NCBI GenBank assembly: GCA_902628195.1
Contig: CACOLY010000006.1
Location: forward strand, 1 to 61,493
Length of the DNA stretch: 61,493 bases
Direction of reading: 5' to 3'
Source: an uncultured Pelagibacteraceae bacterium
Lineage (GTDB): Bacteria > Pseudomonadota > Alphaproteobacteria > Pelagibacterales > Pelagibacteraceae
Numbering within the stretch: the first letter of the stretch is position 1; each line of letters begins with the position of its first letter. Shown one piece after another: positions 47,441 through 57,446 of the stretch. Position numbers and translations under genes: made by a program. The notes under the pieces were generated by a model that made no database searches, was not told the origin of the DNA, and saw nothing but the letters and a program-made list of their open reading frames with translations.

Positions 47441-48019
47441 TTAATAAATTTTTGTCTTGGTTTCTTCTTTATTTTTCAATCTTTTAATATTTTCTCTATG
47501 GGTAAAAAATATTAATACAAACATTATTGTAAAAAAAATTAATTGATCAAATTGAGTTAAAATTAATAGATAGATGGGTATTGATACTGAAGCTATTAAT
47601 GATGATAAAGATGAGAACTTTGAAATAACAAATGTTATTGTCCAAACGATTGTAAAAATAATTCCAAAATAAATATTGATTGAAAATAAAATTCCAACAT
47701 AAGTTGCAACACCTTTGCCACCCTTAAACTTAAGCCAAACTGGAAATACGTGGCCTAAAAAAGCACACAATGATGCTAAATATAAAAAATCTGGAAAGTA
47801 AATTTTTGTATAAATTACTGGAATAATTGCTTTAATAATATCAAGTGTGAGTGTCAAATAACCAATTAGTTTATTTCCAGCTCTTAGCGTATTGGTTGCT
47901 CCAATGTTTCCAGAACCAACCTCTCTAATATCTTTTTTTAAAAAGATTTTTGTTAATATGAACCCAAATGGGATAGATCCCATTAAATAGGAAATTATAC
48001 CTATAATTAAAAAATCCAT
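47441..48019 (-). CDS. plsY: Acyl-phosphate glycerol-3-phosphate acyltransferase PlsY
   Basis: A 192-residue integral membrane enzyme starting phospholipid synthesis by acylating glycerol 3-phosphate with acyl phosphate. Motifs: SIPFGFIL, VGSGNIGATNTLRAGNK and GHVFPVWLKFKGGKGVAT, which are the three conserved cytoplasmic loops. Hydrophobic segments alternate across five spans. It is one base after pyrC' and upstream of topA; the partner PlsX is not in this window. Confidence 0.95.
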   Translation of the reverse strand: MDFLIIGIISYLMGSIPFGFILTKIFLKKDIREVGSGNIGATNTLRAGNKLIGYLTLTLDIIKAIIPVIYTKIYFPDFLYLASLCAFLGHVFPVWLKFKGGKGVATYVGILFSINIYFGIIFTIVWTITFVISKFSSLSSLIASVSIPIYLLILTQFDQLIFFTIMFVLIFFTHRENIKRLKNKEETKTKIY

Positions 48020-48020
48020 A

Positions 48021-49307
48021 CTACAGCTTAAATAATTCTTTTCCTTTTACAAACGTATTAGTAACCTTTCCTTGAAGTTTTTTATCTTCAATCGAAGTAT
48101 TTTTTGATTTTGATACTAGTTTTTCTTTTTTTACAATCCATGGTTTATCAATATCGACTATACAAAAGTCAGCATCATTTCCAATAGTAAGATTACCTTT
48201 ATCAATTTTTAATATTTTTGCTGGATTTGAGGTGAGTGCTTTAATTATTGTTTCAAGTTTTAGAGATTCATTATGATATAATTCCAAACTTAAAGAAAGT
48301 AGCGTTTCTACTCCCGAAGCACCTGTAGCTGCTTGTGAAAATGTTAATCTTTTAGATTCTTCATCCTCAGGTTTGTGATCAGAAACAATTACATCAATTA
48401 ATTCATCTTTTAAACCTTGAACTAAGGCCAATCTATCTTCCTCCCTTCTTAATGGGGGTGATAGTTTTAAGAAAGTTCTAAAATCCCCAATATCATTTTC
48501 ATTTAATGATAAGTTGTTTACTGAAACTCCAGATGTGAATTTAACTATTTCTTTTCTATATTTTAATACTTCAACTGATTTCTGTGATGATAATTGCGAT
48601 ATATGATATCTACACTTAACTTTTTCTAATAACGTTAAATCTCTTTCAATTAAAATTCTTTCAGCTATTTCTGGAATACCTGATAATCCCAGTTTGGAGG
48701 CAATTATTCCAGAATTTATCATTCCGTTTTTCGCTAACTCACTGTCCTCAGCGTGTTGCATTATTAAACAACCTACATCTTTTGCAGAGTTCATTATTCT
48801 AGACATTAATCTTGGATTTTGAATTGTTTTCACACCATCAGTGAAAGCAATTATTCCTTTACTCTGTAAAAGGCCAAATTCTGTCATATTAGTTCCCTCA
48901 GTATTTTTTGTGAGTGAAGCACATGGAAAAATATTTATTTTTGACTTGTCCCTTCCTCTTCTTTTCAAAAAATCAACTATTGAAACATTATCAATTATTG
49001 GATCTGTATTAGGCATTGTAACTACGGAAGTAACTCCTCCTGATAAAGCCGCATTACTTAAAGTTCTAAAATTTTCTTTGTATTCAAATCCAGGTTCGCC
49101 AACAAAAACTCTCATATCTACTAACCCTGGGAAAATATATTTACCTTTTAAATCAATTGGCCTTTCTCTACTTGGTAAGTTATTAATATTAACTTTTTTT
49201 CCTATAGCTTCAATTTTGCCTTCTTCATTTATAATTAAACCCCCATTTTCATTTATTGAATTGTGAGGGTCTATTATATTTGCATTTATAAAATATTGTT
49301 TTTTCAT
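48021..49307 (-). CDS. pyrC: Dihydroorotase-like protein lacking the HxH metal motif
   Basis: A 428-residue amidohydrolase of the dihydroorotase (multifunctional-complex) type encoded right after pyrB. The canonical metal-binding H-x-H after beta strand 1 is absent: residues 64-68 read DMRVF, followed by VGEPGFEYKE. Other segments remain, such as MQHAEDSE, RYHISQLSS and VSDHKPEDEESK. This is the alphaproteobacterial PyrC'-like pattern, often regarded as a structural partner of aspartate transcarbamoylase and not itself a dihydroorotase; a second catalytic dihydroorotase would then be needed elsewhere in the genome. Activity is therefore uncertain. Confidence 0.85.
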   Translation of the reverse strand: MKKQYFINANIIDPHNSINENGGLIINEEGKIEAIGKKVNINNLPSRERPIDLKGKYIFPGLVDMRVFVGEPGFEYKENFRTLSNAALSGGVTSVVTMPNTDPIIDNVSIVDFLKRRGRDKSKINIFPCASLTKNTEGTNMTEFGLLQSKGIIAFTDGVKTIQNPRLMSRIMNSAKDVGCLIMQHAEDSELAKNGMINSGIIASKLGLSGIPEIAERILIERDLTLLEKVKCRYHISQLSSQKSVEVLKYRKEIVKFTSGVSVNNLSLNENDIGDFRTFLKLSPPLRREEDRLALVQGLKDELIDVIVSDHKPEDEESKRLTFSQAATGASGVETLLSLSLELYHNESLKLETIIKALTSNPAKILKIDKGNLTIGNDADFCIVDIDKPWIVKKEKLVSKSKNTSIEDKKLQGKVTNTFVKGKELFKL

Positions 49308-50249
49308 CTAAGTACAAAATATTTTTAAACAAGCCATTCTTACCGCCACTCCAAGTTCAACTTGTTCCTTAATCAAACTTTTATTAATATCATCAGCTAA
49401 AACTGTATCTATTTCTATACCTCTATTCATTGGTCCAGGATGCATTATTAAGGCGTCAGATTTAGCATATTCTAATTTATCCGGTGTTAATCCATAATAT
49501 TCATAATACTCTCTATTGGATGAAAGATACGAACTTGTCATTCTTTCATTTTGTAATCGCAACATCATTACAATATCACAATCTTTCAAACCCTTTTTCA
49601 TATCAGTAAATGTGTTAACCCCAAATTTTTCAATTTCTTTAGGCATCAGATTTGTTGGAGCAATTATATTTACCTCTGCTCCTAACATGTTTAATAAATA
49701 AATATTAGATCTTGCTACTCTTGAATGAAGTATGTCTCCACAAATAGCAATTTTTAAACCTTCAATTTTTTTTTTACGAGTTATAATTGTTAAAGCGTCT
49801 AATAAAGCTTGAGTTGGATGTTCTCTTCTACCATCACCAGCGTTCAAAACTGCACAATTAACTTTTTGTGAAAGTAAGTTACATGCACCTGAATCTTGAT
49901 GTCTAATTACAATAATATCTGGATGCATTGCATTTAAAGTCATTGCAGTATCAATTAATGTTTCACCTTTTTTAATTGCTGAGTTGCTGATATTCATAGA
50001 CATTACATCTGCACCAAGTCTTTTACCGGCTAATTCAAATGAACTTTGAGTTCTTGTAGAGGGCTCAAAAAATAAATTAATTTGAGTTTTACCTCTTAAA
50101 ACATCTATCTTTTTATTTTTACTTTGATTTAGTTTTATAAATTTATGAGCTTCATCTAATATCAAATTAACATCATTAATTGATAAATCTTGGATACCTA
50201 ACAAATGTTTTTGAGAAATTTTAATAGCTTTATCGGATTTAATTGCCAT
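49308..50249 (-). CDS. pyrB: Aspartate carbamoyltransferase catalytic subunit
   Basis: The second enzyme of pyrimidine synthesis (carbamoyl phosphate + aspartate). Motifs: [25 protein letters not shown], the carbamoyl-phosphate site; [17 protein letters not shown]; and [12 protein letters not shown]. The ATG at 50249 ([13 protein letters not shown], 313 residues) is preferred over a TTG at 50288, whose extra 13 residues are hydrophobic and unconserved. It directly precedes pyrC' with no gap, suggesting a complex of the two proteins. ruvX lies 42 bases upstream of this start. Confidence 0.94.
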   Translation of the reverse strand: MAIKSDKAIKISQKHLLGIQDLSINDVNLILDEAHKFIKLNQSKNKKIDVLRGKTQINLFFEPSTRTQSSFELAGKRLGADVMSMNISNSAIKKGETLIDTAMTLNAMHPDIIVIRHQDSGACNLLSQKVNCAVLNAGDGRREHPTQALLDALTIITRKKKIEGLKIAICGDILHSRVARSNIYLLNMLGAEVNIIAPTNLMPKEIEKFGVNTFTDMKKGLKDCDIVMMLRLQNERMTSSYLSSNREYYEYYGLTPDKLEYAKSDALIMHPGPMNRGIEIDTVLADDINKSLIKEQVELGVAVRMACLKIFCT

Positions 50250-50291
50250 TAAAACCAACTCTATAGCTATAAATGTATAGAATAGCAAGTA

Positions 50292-50747
50292 TTAATTATT
50301 TAAAAAATCTATTGCTCCTTGTAATATGAAAGTAGCTGCATTTTCATCAATTTTCTTTTCTCTTTTACTAACATTGATATCTAATTGACTAGATAAATTA
50401 AAGGCTCCAACTGTTGATAATCTTTCATCCCATAAGCAAATTGGAATATTAATATTTTTTTCAATGTTTTGAGAAGTATCTCTTACTGATTGAGATGACC
50501 TACCTGACGAACCATCCATATTTAAAGGATTTCCAATAATCATACCCTTAACATTATTATCATTTATAATTTCTTTAAGTTCATTAATTAATTCGTCCAG
50601 TGAATTTCTATTTATTGTTTTCAAAGGAGTCGCAATTAATTGTTTTTCGTCACAAATAGATACGCCGATTCTTTTAGAACCAAGGTCTAAACCTATCAAT
50701 CTACACTTATCTGAGTGTTTTTTTTTAAATTCTTCCAAAGTGATCAT
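50292..50747 (-). CDS. ruvX: Putative pre-16S rRNA nuclease / Holliday junction resolvase-like (YqgF)
   Basis: A 151-residue RNase H-fold protein of the YqgF/RuvX family. Motifs: RLIGLDLGSKRIGVSICDEKQLIATPL with the first active Asp, IIGNPLNMDGSSGRSSQSV and LWDERLSTVGAF with later acidic residues. In E. coli YqgF finishes the 5' end of 16S rRNA; the resolvase name comes from RuvC similarity. It is divergent from gatC with a 50-base shared upstream region. Confidence 0.9.
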   Translation of the reverse strand: MITLEEFKKKHSDKCRLIGLDLGSKRIGVSICDEKQLIATPLKTINRNSLDELINELKEIINDNNVKGMIIGNPLNMDGSSGRSSQSVRDTSQNIEKNINIPICLWDERLSTVGAFNLSSQLDINVSKREKKIDENAATFILQGAIDFLNN

Positions 50748-50797
50748 ATTGTATATTTTAAACTTAAGTGATAGTTTGCGTCATATTTAAATAGCAT

Positions 50798-51085
50798 ATG
50801 AGTATAGATCTTAAAACAATAAAGCATATATCCAAATTATCAAGGATTTCAGTTGATGAACAAAGAGCCAAAAAATTAGCTGGTGATTTAAATTCAATAT
50901 TTGATTTTATTGAGAAACTTAATGAATTAAAAACAGATAATGTTGAGCCTTTAACTTCTGTTGCTGAAACAACGTTAAAATTGAGATCTGATGAAGTTAA
51001 AAGTGAAAATATAAGAGAACAAATTATTAAAAATTCTCCGCAGGATAATAAAGATTATTTTGTTGTACCAAAGGTAATAGAATAA
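50798..51085 (+). CDS. gatC: Asp-tRNA(Asn)/Glu-tRNA(Gln) amidotransferase subunit C
   Basis: A 95-residue GatC with the [46 protein letters not shown] pattern that wraps GatA and stabilises GatA-GatB. It starts the gatCAB operon, joined to gatA by a one-base overlap. GatCAB amidates mischarged Glu-tRNA(Gln) and, in organisms without asparagine-tRNA ligase, Asp-tRNA(Asn). Confidence 0.95.
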   Translation: MSIDLKTIKHISKLSRISVDEQRAKKLAGDLNSIFDFIEKLNELKTDNVEPLTSVAETTLKLRSDEVKSENIREQIIKNSPQDNKDYFVVPKVIE

Positions 51086-52542
51086 TGTCAGATATAACTA
51101 AACAATCTTTGACAGAATTAGTTGAAAATATCAAAAATAAAAAAATTTCCTCAACAGATGTAACCAAAGGGTTTATTGAAAGATCTGAAAAATCTGGAGA
51201 GCTAAATGCTTATATTACAGATGATTTTTCATCAGCATTGGATAAAGCAAAAAAATTTGATCAAAAACCTAATTTCAATTTAAAATTACCTGGTATTCCG
51301 ATGGCAGTTAAAGATTTATTTTGTACAAAAAATGTTAAAACAACTGCTGGTAGTAAAATCTTAAATAATTTTGTACCCACTTATGAGTCAACAGTAACTA
51401 AAAATATTTGGAATGAAGGAGCAATACTTTTAGGTAAATTAAACTGTGATGAATTTGCAATGGGATCATCAAATGAAACTAGTTTTTTTGGAAATGTACA
51501 AAATCCTATTGATAAAAATTTAGTACCAGGCGGCTCATCAGGTGGATCTGCATCTGCAGTTGCTGGACAATTAACTCCGATAACAATTGGCACTGACACA
51601 GGTGGATCAATAAGACAACCAGCTTCTTTTACAGGAACAGTAGGATTAAAACCTACATACGGAAGTTGCTCACGTTATGGAATTGTTGCTTTTGCCTCTT
51701 CACTAGATCAAGCAGGACCAATGGCTCAAAATGTAAAAGATTGTGCTTTATTACAAGAAGTAATTAGCTCTTACGATCCAAAAGATTCTACTTCAATAGA
51801 TTTTAAAAGAAATGAGTACAGTAAAGAACTTAGTAATAATATTAAAGGAAAGAAAATTGGAATACCAAAAGAATATAGAGTAGATGGAATGCCAAAAGAG
51901 ATTGACGATTTTTGGCAAAAAGGAATTCAATATGTAAAAGATTGTGGTGCAGAAACAATTGATATTTCTCTTCCACATACAAGTTATGCTTTACCAACTT
52001 ATTATATAGTTGCTCCCGCTGAGGCATCTTCTAATTTAGCAAGATATGATGGTGTAAAATATGGATTTAGAGCTAGAGGCGAAAACTTAATTGATATGTA
52101 TGAGAAAACTAGATCCGAGGGGTTTGGGGCAGAAGTTCAAAGAAGAATTATGATTGGAACTTATGTTTTATCATCAGGCTATTATGATGCGTATTATCTA
52201 AAAGCTCAAAAAGTGAGAAAACTTATTAAAAATGATTTTGATGAAGCTTATAAGAAAGTTGATGCAATTCTAACTCCTTCAACACCTAGTTCAGCATTTA
52301 AAATAGGCGAAAAAACGAATGATCCAGTTTCAATGTATCTTAACGACATATTCACAGTCCCAGTCAATTTAGCAGGCCTACCAGCTATATCTATTCCTGC
52401 AGGACACGATTCAAAAGGCTATCCATTGGGTTTGCAAATTATCGGTAAAGCTTTTGATGAACAAAACATACTAAATATCGCTTTTGCAATGGAAGAAAAG
52501 ATAAGTTTTAAAAATCAAATAAATGATTGGTGGATAAAGTGA
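51085..52542 (+). CDS. gatA: Asp-tRNA(Asn)/Glu-tRNA(Gln) amidotransferase subunit A
   Basis: A 485-residue amidase-signature protein that releases ammonia from glutamine. The amidase signature region is [37 protein letters not shown] at about residues 147-183, holding the Ser-cisSer-Lys triad with the Lys of [18 protein letters not shown]. The C-terminal part is family-typical ([16 protein letters not shown]). It overlaps the chosen gatB start by four bases (GTGA). Confidence 0.97.
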   Translation: MSDITKQSLTELVENIKNKKISSTDVTKGFIERSEKSGELNAYITDDFSSALDKAKKFDQKPNFNLKLPGIPMAVKDLFCTKNVKTTAGSKILNNFVPTYESTVTKNIWNEGAILLGKLNCDEFAMGSSNETSFFGNVQNPIDKNLVPGGSSGGSASAVAGQLTPITIGTDTGGSIRQPASFTGTVGLKPTYGSCSRYGIVAFASSLDQAGPMAQNVKDCALLQEVISSYDPKDSTSIDFKRNEYSKELSNNIKGKKIGIPKEYRVDGMPKEIDDFWQKGIQYVKDCGAETIDISLPHTSYALPTYYIVAPAEASSNLARYDGVKYGFRARGENLIDMYEKTRSEGFGAEVQRRIMIGTYVLSSGYYDAYYLKAQKVRKLIKNDFDEAYKKVDAILTPSTPSSAFKIGEKTNDPVSMYLNDIFTVPVNLAGLPAISIPAGHDSKGYPLGLQIIGKAFDEQNILNIAFAMEEKISFKNQINDWWIK

Positions 52543-54014
52543 GTAAAAAAAATTCAGAATATCTTATTAATCGTAAAGATAATCAATATGAAGTTGTAAT
52601 TGGGCTAGAAGTTCATGCACAAGTATTATCTGAGTCAAAACTATTTTCTACTTCAGCTACTAAATTTGGAGCAGAACCAAATACACAAGTAAGTTTAGTT
52701 GATGCTGCATTCCCAGGAATGTTACCAGTAATTAATGAATTTTGTGTTAAACAAGCTATAAAAACTGGTATTGGTCTTAATGCAAAAATCAACAAACGAT
52801 CTGTATTTGACAGAAAAAATTATTTTTATGCTGATTTACCTCAGGGATATCAGATTTCTCAATTTAAAGATCCTATAGTAGGTGAGGGTAAAGTTATATT
52901 AGACATGCCTGATGGACAAAAAGAAATTGGTATTGAAAGGCTACATCTAGAACAAGATGCAGGAAAAAGTATTCATGATCTTGATCCTCAAAATACTTTT
53001 GTAGATCTTAATAGATCAGGTGTAGCTTTAATGGAAATTGTAAGTAAACCAGATCTTAGATCTCCTGATGAAGTAAGCGCGTATATTAAAAAATTAAGAT
53101 CAATTATGCGTTATTTAGGTACTTGTGATGGAAATATGCAAGAAGGATCGTTAAGAGCGGATGTTAATGTCTCTGTCAGAACAAAAGGTTCAAAAGAATT
53201 TGGAACAAGGTGTGAAATTAAAAATGTTAATTCTATCAAATTTATGCAAATGGCCATTGAATATGAAGCAAATAGACAAGTTGATTTAATTGAAGAAGGT
53301 AAATCAATTGATCAAGAGACAAGATTATTTGATACAAAAAAAAATGAAACAAGATCAATGAGATCAAAAGAAGATGCACACGATTATAGATATTTTCCTG
53401 ATCCCGATCTGTTACCGTTAGAAGTATCTGATGAATTTGTTAATGAACTTAAAAATAATATTCCAGAATTACCAGATGATAAAAAGAAAAGATTTATTGA
53501 TGAATTTAAACTATCTCCATATGAAGCTAATATCTTAGTATCAGACATTGATACCGCGAAGTATTTTGAAGAAGTTGTTGCTAAAATGGGCAAAAACAAA
53601 GATATGAAATTAGCAGTTAATTGGATTACAGGAGAATTATTTGCTGTTTTAAATAATAAGAATTTAGAAATTTCTCAAAGCCCAGTAAGCGCAAAGAATT
53701 TAGCAATACTAGTTAACTTGATTAAGAATGGGACAATTTCGGGGAAAATAGCAAAGACAATATTTGAGTTAATGCTAGATGGAGATAAAGATCCACAAAA
53801 AATTGTTGAAGAGAAAGGATTGAAACAACAAAGTGATCCTAAAGCAATAGAGATTTTAATTGATAAAATAATTAATGATAATAGAGAAAAAGCAATTGAG
53901 TACAAGCAAGGAAAGGAAAAATTATTTGGTTTCTTTGTTGGTCAAGCAATGAAAGCTTCTGGTGGTAAAGCTAACCCTCAATTAATTAATGAGATCTTAA
54001 AGAAAAAATTATAG
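52539..54014 (+). CDS. gatB: Asp-tRNA(Asn)/Glu-tRNA(Gln) amidotransferase subunit B
   Basis: A GatB kinase/amidase-partner subunit that phosphorylates the mischarged aminoacyl end. GTG at 52539 (491 residues, [14 protein letters not shown]) is preferred over an upstream TTG at 52527 because it gives the usual overlap with the gatA stop. Motifs: [35 protein letters not shown], [11 protein letters not shown], and the C-terminal YqeY-like tail [19 protein letters not shown]. Length normal. Confidence 0.96.
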   Translation: MSKKNSEYLINRKDNQYEVVIGLEVHAQVLSESKLFSTSATKFGAEPNTQVSLVDAAFPGMLPVINEFCVKQAIKTGIGLNAKINKRSVFDRKNYFYADLPQGYQISQFKDPIVGEGKVILDMPDGQKEIGIERLHLEQDAGKSIHDLDPQNTFVDLNRSGVALMEIVSKPDLRSPDEVSAYIKKLRSIMRYLGTCDGNMQEGSLRADVNVSVRTKGSKEFGTRCEIKNVNSIKFMQMAIEYEANRQVDLIEEGKSIDQETRLFDTKKNETRSMRSKEDAHDYRYFPDPDLLPLEVSDEFVNELKNNIPELPDDKKKRFIDEFKLSPYEANILVSDIDTAKYFEEVVAKMGKNKDMKLAVNWITGELFAVLNNKNLEISQSPVSAKNLAILVNLIKNGTISGKIAKTIFELMLDGDKDPQKIVEEKGLKQQSDPKAIEILIDKIINDNREKAIEYKQGKEKLFGFFVGQAMKASGGKANPQLINEILKKKL

Positions 54015-54018
54015 GGTT

Positions 54019-54669
54019 ATGGGCGCTGACCTTAACATCACTAAACAATTGCAAGATTATATCTTAAAACATGGTTTAAAACTTCATCCAGTCCAGAAAG
54101 AAATAATAAATTATAATTTAAAATTGGGAGATGTTAAAAGAATGCAAGTATCTATATCACAATGCCAATTTCTTCATTTAATTATAAAAGTTTCTAAGAT
54201 TAGAAAAGTACTAGAGATCGGCACTTTCACAGGTTTAAGTACATTGTCTATGGCATTAGCTTTGCCTGATGATGGTGAGATAATTGCTTTAGATAAAGAT
54301 GAAAAAACTAATAAAATTGCCATTGAATTTTTTAAAAGATCTCAACAAGATCATAAAATTAAAACAATTATTAAACCAGCGTTAGAAACTCTAATTAAAA
54401 TTAGAAATGAAAAATTTGATTTGGTTTTTATTGATGCAGACAAAATGAATTATAAAAAATATTATCAAATTTCTTTAGGCTTACTAAATAAAGGAGGTCT
54501 AATAATAATTGATAATGTATTATGGCATGGTGAAGTAATTGATAACAATATAAATGATAAATATACAAAAAAAATAAGAGAATTGAATGATTTTATTTCT
54601 AAAGATAAAAGAGTTGAAAAAGTTATTATTCCTTTTGGTGATGGAATGACTGTTTGTAGGGTGATTTAA
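54019..54669 (+). CDS. O-methyltransferase, caffeoyl-CoA-type class I
   Basis: A 216-residue SAM-dependent methyltransferase of the CCoAOMT-like O-methyltransferase family (Mg2+-dependent catechol type). The AdoMet motif I is VLEIGTFTGLSTLSMALALPDDG around residues 66-88; the metal-binding block is FDLVFIDADKMNYKKYY, and LLNKGGLIIIDNVLWHGEV follows with the second metal ligand. Substrate unknown; bacterial members methylate diverse hydroxylated small molecules. It is four bases after gatB and overlaps trhO by one base. Confidence 0.85.
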   Translation: MGADLNITKQLQDYILKHGLKLHPVQKEIINYNLKLGDVKRMQVSISQCQFLHLIIKVSKIRKVLEIGTFTGLSTLSMALALPDDGEIIALDKDEKTNKIAIEFFKRSQQDHKIKTIIKPALETLIKIRNEKFDLVFIDADKMNYKKYYQISLGLLNKGGLIIIDNVLWHGEVIDNNINDKYTKKIRELNDFISKDKRVEKVIIPFGDGMTVCRVI

Positions 54670-55577
54670 TGTTTACAGTATTTGGTTTTTATAAATTTCA
54701 GAAAGTAAATTATCAAAAAAAATACCAAAAATTACTGAACAATATTCTTATTAAGAAAAATATAAAAGGAAATATTATTATTTCCAAAGAAGGTTTAAAT
54801 GGATCTTTATCAGGTAAATATGATGCTATAAATGTGGTAATCAAAAAAATTAAAATTCTTTTTAAGATTAATAAATTTGATAGTTTTAATAAGTCTAAGT
54901 GTAAATTTCAACCTTTTTATAAATCAAAAGTTAAGATTAAAAAAGAAATTGTACCTATGAATTTAAAGATCCAAAAAAGAATAAGTAAAAAAGATAGTCA
55001 TGTTGATCCAAAAAAATGGAATAAATTGATCGAAAATGAAGAAACATTTTTACTTGATGCAAGAAAACCTTTTGAACATAAAGTTGGAAGTTTTAAAAGA
55101 TCCATCAATCCTGATATAGATAATTTCAGAGATTTTCCCAAATATTTAAGAAAATTAAAAAAAAAACATCCAATTGCAATGTTTTGCACTGGTGGAATAC
55201 GATGTGAAAAAGCGTCAGTATACTTAGAAAAAAAAGGTTTTAAAAATATATATCAACTAAAAGGTGGAATATTAAATTATCTAAAAAAAATTGATAGAAA
55301 AAATAGTTTGTGGAAAGGAGAATGCTTTGTTTTTGATAATAGAATTAGCTTAAAGCATGGTTTGAGACAAGGTACTTTTTCAATTTGTAGTGGGTGTAGA
55401 AAACCAATTTCTAATAAAGATAAAAAATCTAAGATGTATGAAGAAGGTGTGTCTTGTCCAAATTGTTATAATAAACTGACAAAAGATCAAAGATCTCGTT
55501 TTAGAATGAGACAAAGTCAGATATATAAAGCTAAGTTGACTGGAAAAAAATATAATTTTCAAAAAGAATATTCATAG
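54669..55577 (+). CDS. trhO: tRNA uridine(34) hydroxylase TrhO (rhodanese domain)
   Basis: A 302-residue protein of the UPF0176/TrhO family, which makes 5-hydroxyuridine at the tRNA wobble position in an O2-dependent way. It has an N-terminal acylphosphatase-like part (NIIISKEGLNGSLSGKYDAI), a rhodanese domain with C173 and C179 in MFCTGGIRCEKAS, and a C-terminal Cys-rich end (CSGCRKPISNKDK... CPNCYNKLT) typical of the longer members. The previous gene overlaps by one base. The name follows family function; direct activity is inferred. Confidence 0.87.
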   Translation: MFTVFGFYKFQKVNYQKKYQKLLNNILIKKNIKGNIIISKEGLNGSLSGKYDAINVVIKKIKILFKINKFDSFNKSKCKFQPFYKSKVKIKKEIVPMNLKIQKRISKKDSHVDPKKWNKLIENEETFLLDARKPFEHKVGSFKRSINPDIDNFRDFPKYLRKLKKKHPIAMFCTGGIRCEKASVYLEKKGFKNIYQLKGGILNYLKKIDRKNSLWKGECFVFDNRISLKHGLRQGTFSICSGCRKPISNKDKKSKMYEEGVSCPNCYNKLTKDQRSRFRMRQSQIYKAKLTGKKYNFQKEYS

Positions 55578-55585
55578 GAATTCAT

Positions 55586-56956
55586 TTGTCACAATCACTT
55601 AAATTAACAAAAGATCCAATATGGTTTTTGCTAAGAAAAGTCACAATACCAGCAAGTATTGGTTCATTATTTCAAACTTTTTATAATTTAGTAGATACTT
55701 GGTTTGCAGGCAGAATATCAGCTGAAGCAATAGCTGCTATAGCAAAATCTTTTCCTATTTATTTTACTATAATTGCCATTGGTGTAGGTTTAACAGCTGG
55801 CACAAATACATTGATAGGTAATAATCTAGGAGCTAAGAATAAAAAAAAAGCTTCATTATTTATTGCACAATCAATCATATTTGCATTTTTTTTGTCAATT
55901 TTAGTAACTTTTTTTGGATTAAATGTTTCAGACTTTTTACTTAGTATTATGGGATCTGATAAGGAGGGTATAATTTTATCTAGAAAGTATTTAGATATAA
56001 TTTTCTACGGTACTGTTATTGTCTTAATTCAAATTTCCTTAAATGGAACTCTTAATGCACAAGGAGACACTAAAAGTTATAGAAACGTATTAATATTTAG
56101 TTTTTTTTTGAATATATTTTTAAATCCTTTATTTATTTTTGGTTACGGATTTATTCCCGCTTTTGGCATATCTGGTTTAGCAATTGCCACAGTTGTTGCT
56201 CAATTTATAGGGCTTTTATACTTAGCCTATAAAGTTTATTGCTGTGAATTAAAGCAATATCTAAGATTTCAATGCTTTATTCCAAAATTTGATTTATTGG
56301 GTGAACTTACCTATCAGACTATTCCTGTAATGTTTAGCATGTTATTAATCGGAGTTGGATTATTTAATATTCTCTATTTTATAGGACAATTTGGTGATAT
56401 TGCTACAGCCGGTTATGGAGCCGCTTTAAGAATTGAACAAGTTTTTTTACTCCCTGTAATAGCTTTAAATACTGCGGTTTTATCTATTGGTGGTCAAAAT
56501 TTTGGAGCAAAAAGTTTTAATAGGATAAGAGAATTATATAAAAAAGCTCTTCTTTTTGGATCCTCTTTTATGATTTGCGCTGGGATAATAATTTTTTTCG
56601 GAGCAGAATTTTTAGTTTCATTATTTACAAATAATCTTGAAGCAATAAATCATGGAGCGATTTATTTAAAAGTAGCAGCTTTAATTGGTCCCATTTATCC
56701 TGTATTTTTTATTACCACTGCGGTATTTCAAGCAGTAAAAAAACCACTTTACAGTCTTTATATGAGTATTTTAAGATTAACAGCTCTTCCATTTTTAAGT
56801 CTATGGTATGTAATTAATATAAAGGGTGGAGAATATGAGGATATTTTTTATACAATATTAATAACAAATTGGTTTATGGGAATAGCAGTTTTAATTTTTA
56901 TTGGAAATTTTTTAAATAATGTTTTTAAACAAAATAAAACTCTTTTTTCTTATTAG
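55586..56956 (+). CDS. MATE-family efflux transporter
   Basis: A 456-residue twelve-helix exporter of the multidrug and toxic compound extrusion family, using a Na+ or H+ gradient. The start is TTG at 55586 with AGGAA eight bases before it. Features include WFLLRKVTIPASIGSLFQTFYNLVDTWFAGRISAEAIAAIAKSFP at the first helix, and two homologous halves with FGYGFIPAFGISGLAIATV and GYGAALRIEQVFLLPVIALNTAVLSIGGQNFGAK. Substrate unknown. Its end overlaps the nuclease gene by 38 bases. Confidence 0.92.
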   Translation: MSQSLKLTKDPIWFLLRKVTIPASIGSLFQTFYNLVDTWFAGRISAEAIAAIAKSFPIYFTIIAIGVGLTAGTNTLIGNNLGAKNKKKASLFIAQSIIFAFFLSILVTFFGLNVSDFLLSIMGSDKEGIILSRKYLDIIFYGTVIVLIQISLNGTLNAQGDTKSYRNVLIFSFFLNIFLNPLFIFGYGFIPAFGISGLAIATVVAQFIGLLYLAYKVYCCELKQYLRFQCFIPKFDLLGELTYQTIPVMFSMLLIGVGLFNILYFIGQFGDIATAGYGAALRIEQVFLLPVIALNTAVLSIGGQNFGAKSFNRIRELYKKALLFGSSFMICAGIIIFFGAEFLVSLFTNNLEAINHGAIYLKVAALIGPIYPVFFITTAVFQAVKKPLYSLYMSILRLTALPFLSLWYVINIKGGEYEDIFYTILITNWFMGIAVLIFIGNFLNNVFKQNKTLFSY

Positions 56957-57446
56957 TATCTGTCTAATATTTTTCTTTTTGACTTATAATGATGTCAAAT
57001 CAAACGAACTGAAGATAATTTCTGGAATAGCTAAAGTAACCGATGGTGATACAATACGAATTAACAAAAAAAAAATACGTTTTTATGGAATTGATGCTCC
57101 TGAAATAAAACAAAAATGTAGAAAACCTTGGTTAACAATATCTTTTTTAACTTTTAATAAAGATTATCCTTGTGGAGAAATTTCTGCAAAAAAACTAATA
57201 AAAAAAATTGATAATAAATTTGTGACATGTAAATGGATAGAAAAGGATAGATATAAAAGATTTATTGCAGAGTGTTTTAAAAATAAAGTGAATATAAACG
57301 AATGGATGGTTCGTAATGGATATGCAATTGCTTATATTAAATATTCAAAAAAATTTATATTCCAAGAAAATAGGGCAAAAAGAGAAAAATTAGGTTTATG
57401 GGCTGGCTCTTTTGAAAAGCCATGGGATTATAGAAAAAAAAATTAA
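56919..57446 (+). CDS. Secreted thermonuclease-like nuclease (SNase family)
   Basis: A 175-residue protein with an N-terminal hydrophobic signal segment (about residues 7-22) and a staphylococcal-nuclease-like domain. The core motif AKVTDGDTIRINKKKIRFYGIDAPEIKQKC (residues about 39-68) holds the OB-fold and catalytic Arg/Asp/Glu pattern, followed by WIEKDRYKRFIAECFKNKVNINEWMVRNGYAIAYIKYSKK and LGLWAGSF. It likely degrades nucleic acids outside the cytoplasm, or is anchored in the membrane if the signal is not cleaved. The start lies inside the MATE gene; the end overlaps the convergent permease by four bases. Confidence 0.88.
   Translation: MFLNKIKLFFLISICLIFFFLTYNDVKSNELKIISGIAKVTDGDTIRINKKKIRFYGIDAPEIKQKCRKPWLTISFLTFNKDYPCGEISAKKLIKKIDNKFVTCKWIEKDRYKRFIAECFKNKVNINEWMVRNGYAIAYIKYSKKFIFQENRAKREKLGLWAGSFEKPWDYRKKN

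Noticed and set aside
48841..49266. 141-residue plus-strand ORF inside pyrC'
   Set aside because: It is a mirror of the pyrC' coding frame with no family features, and pyrC' is intact on the other strand.
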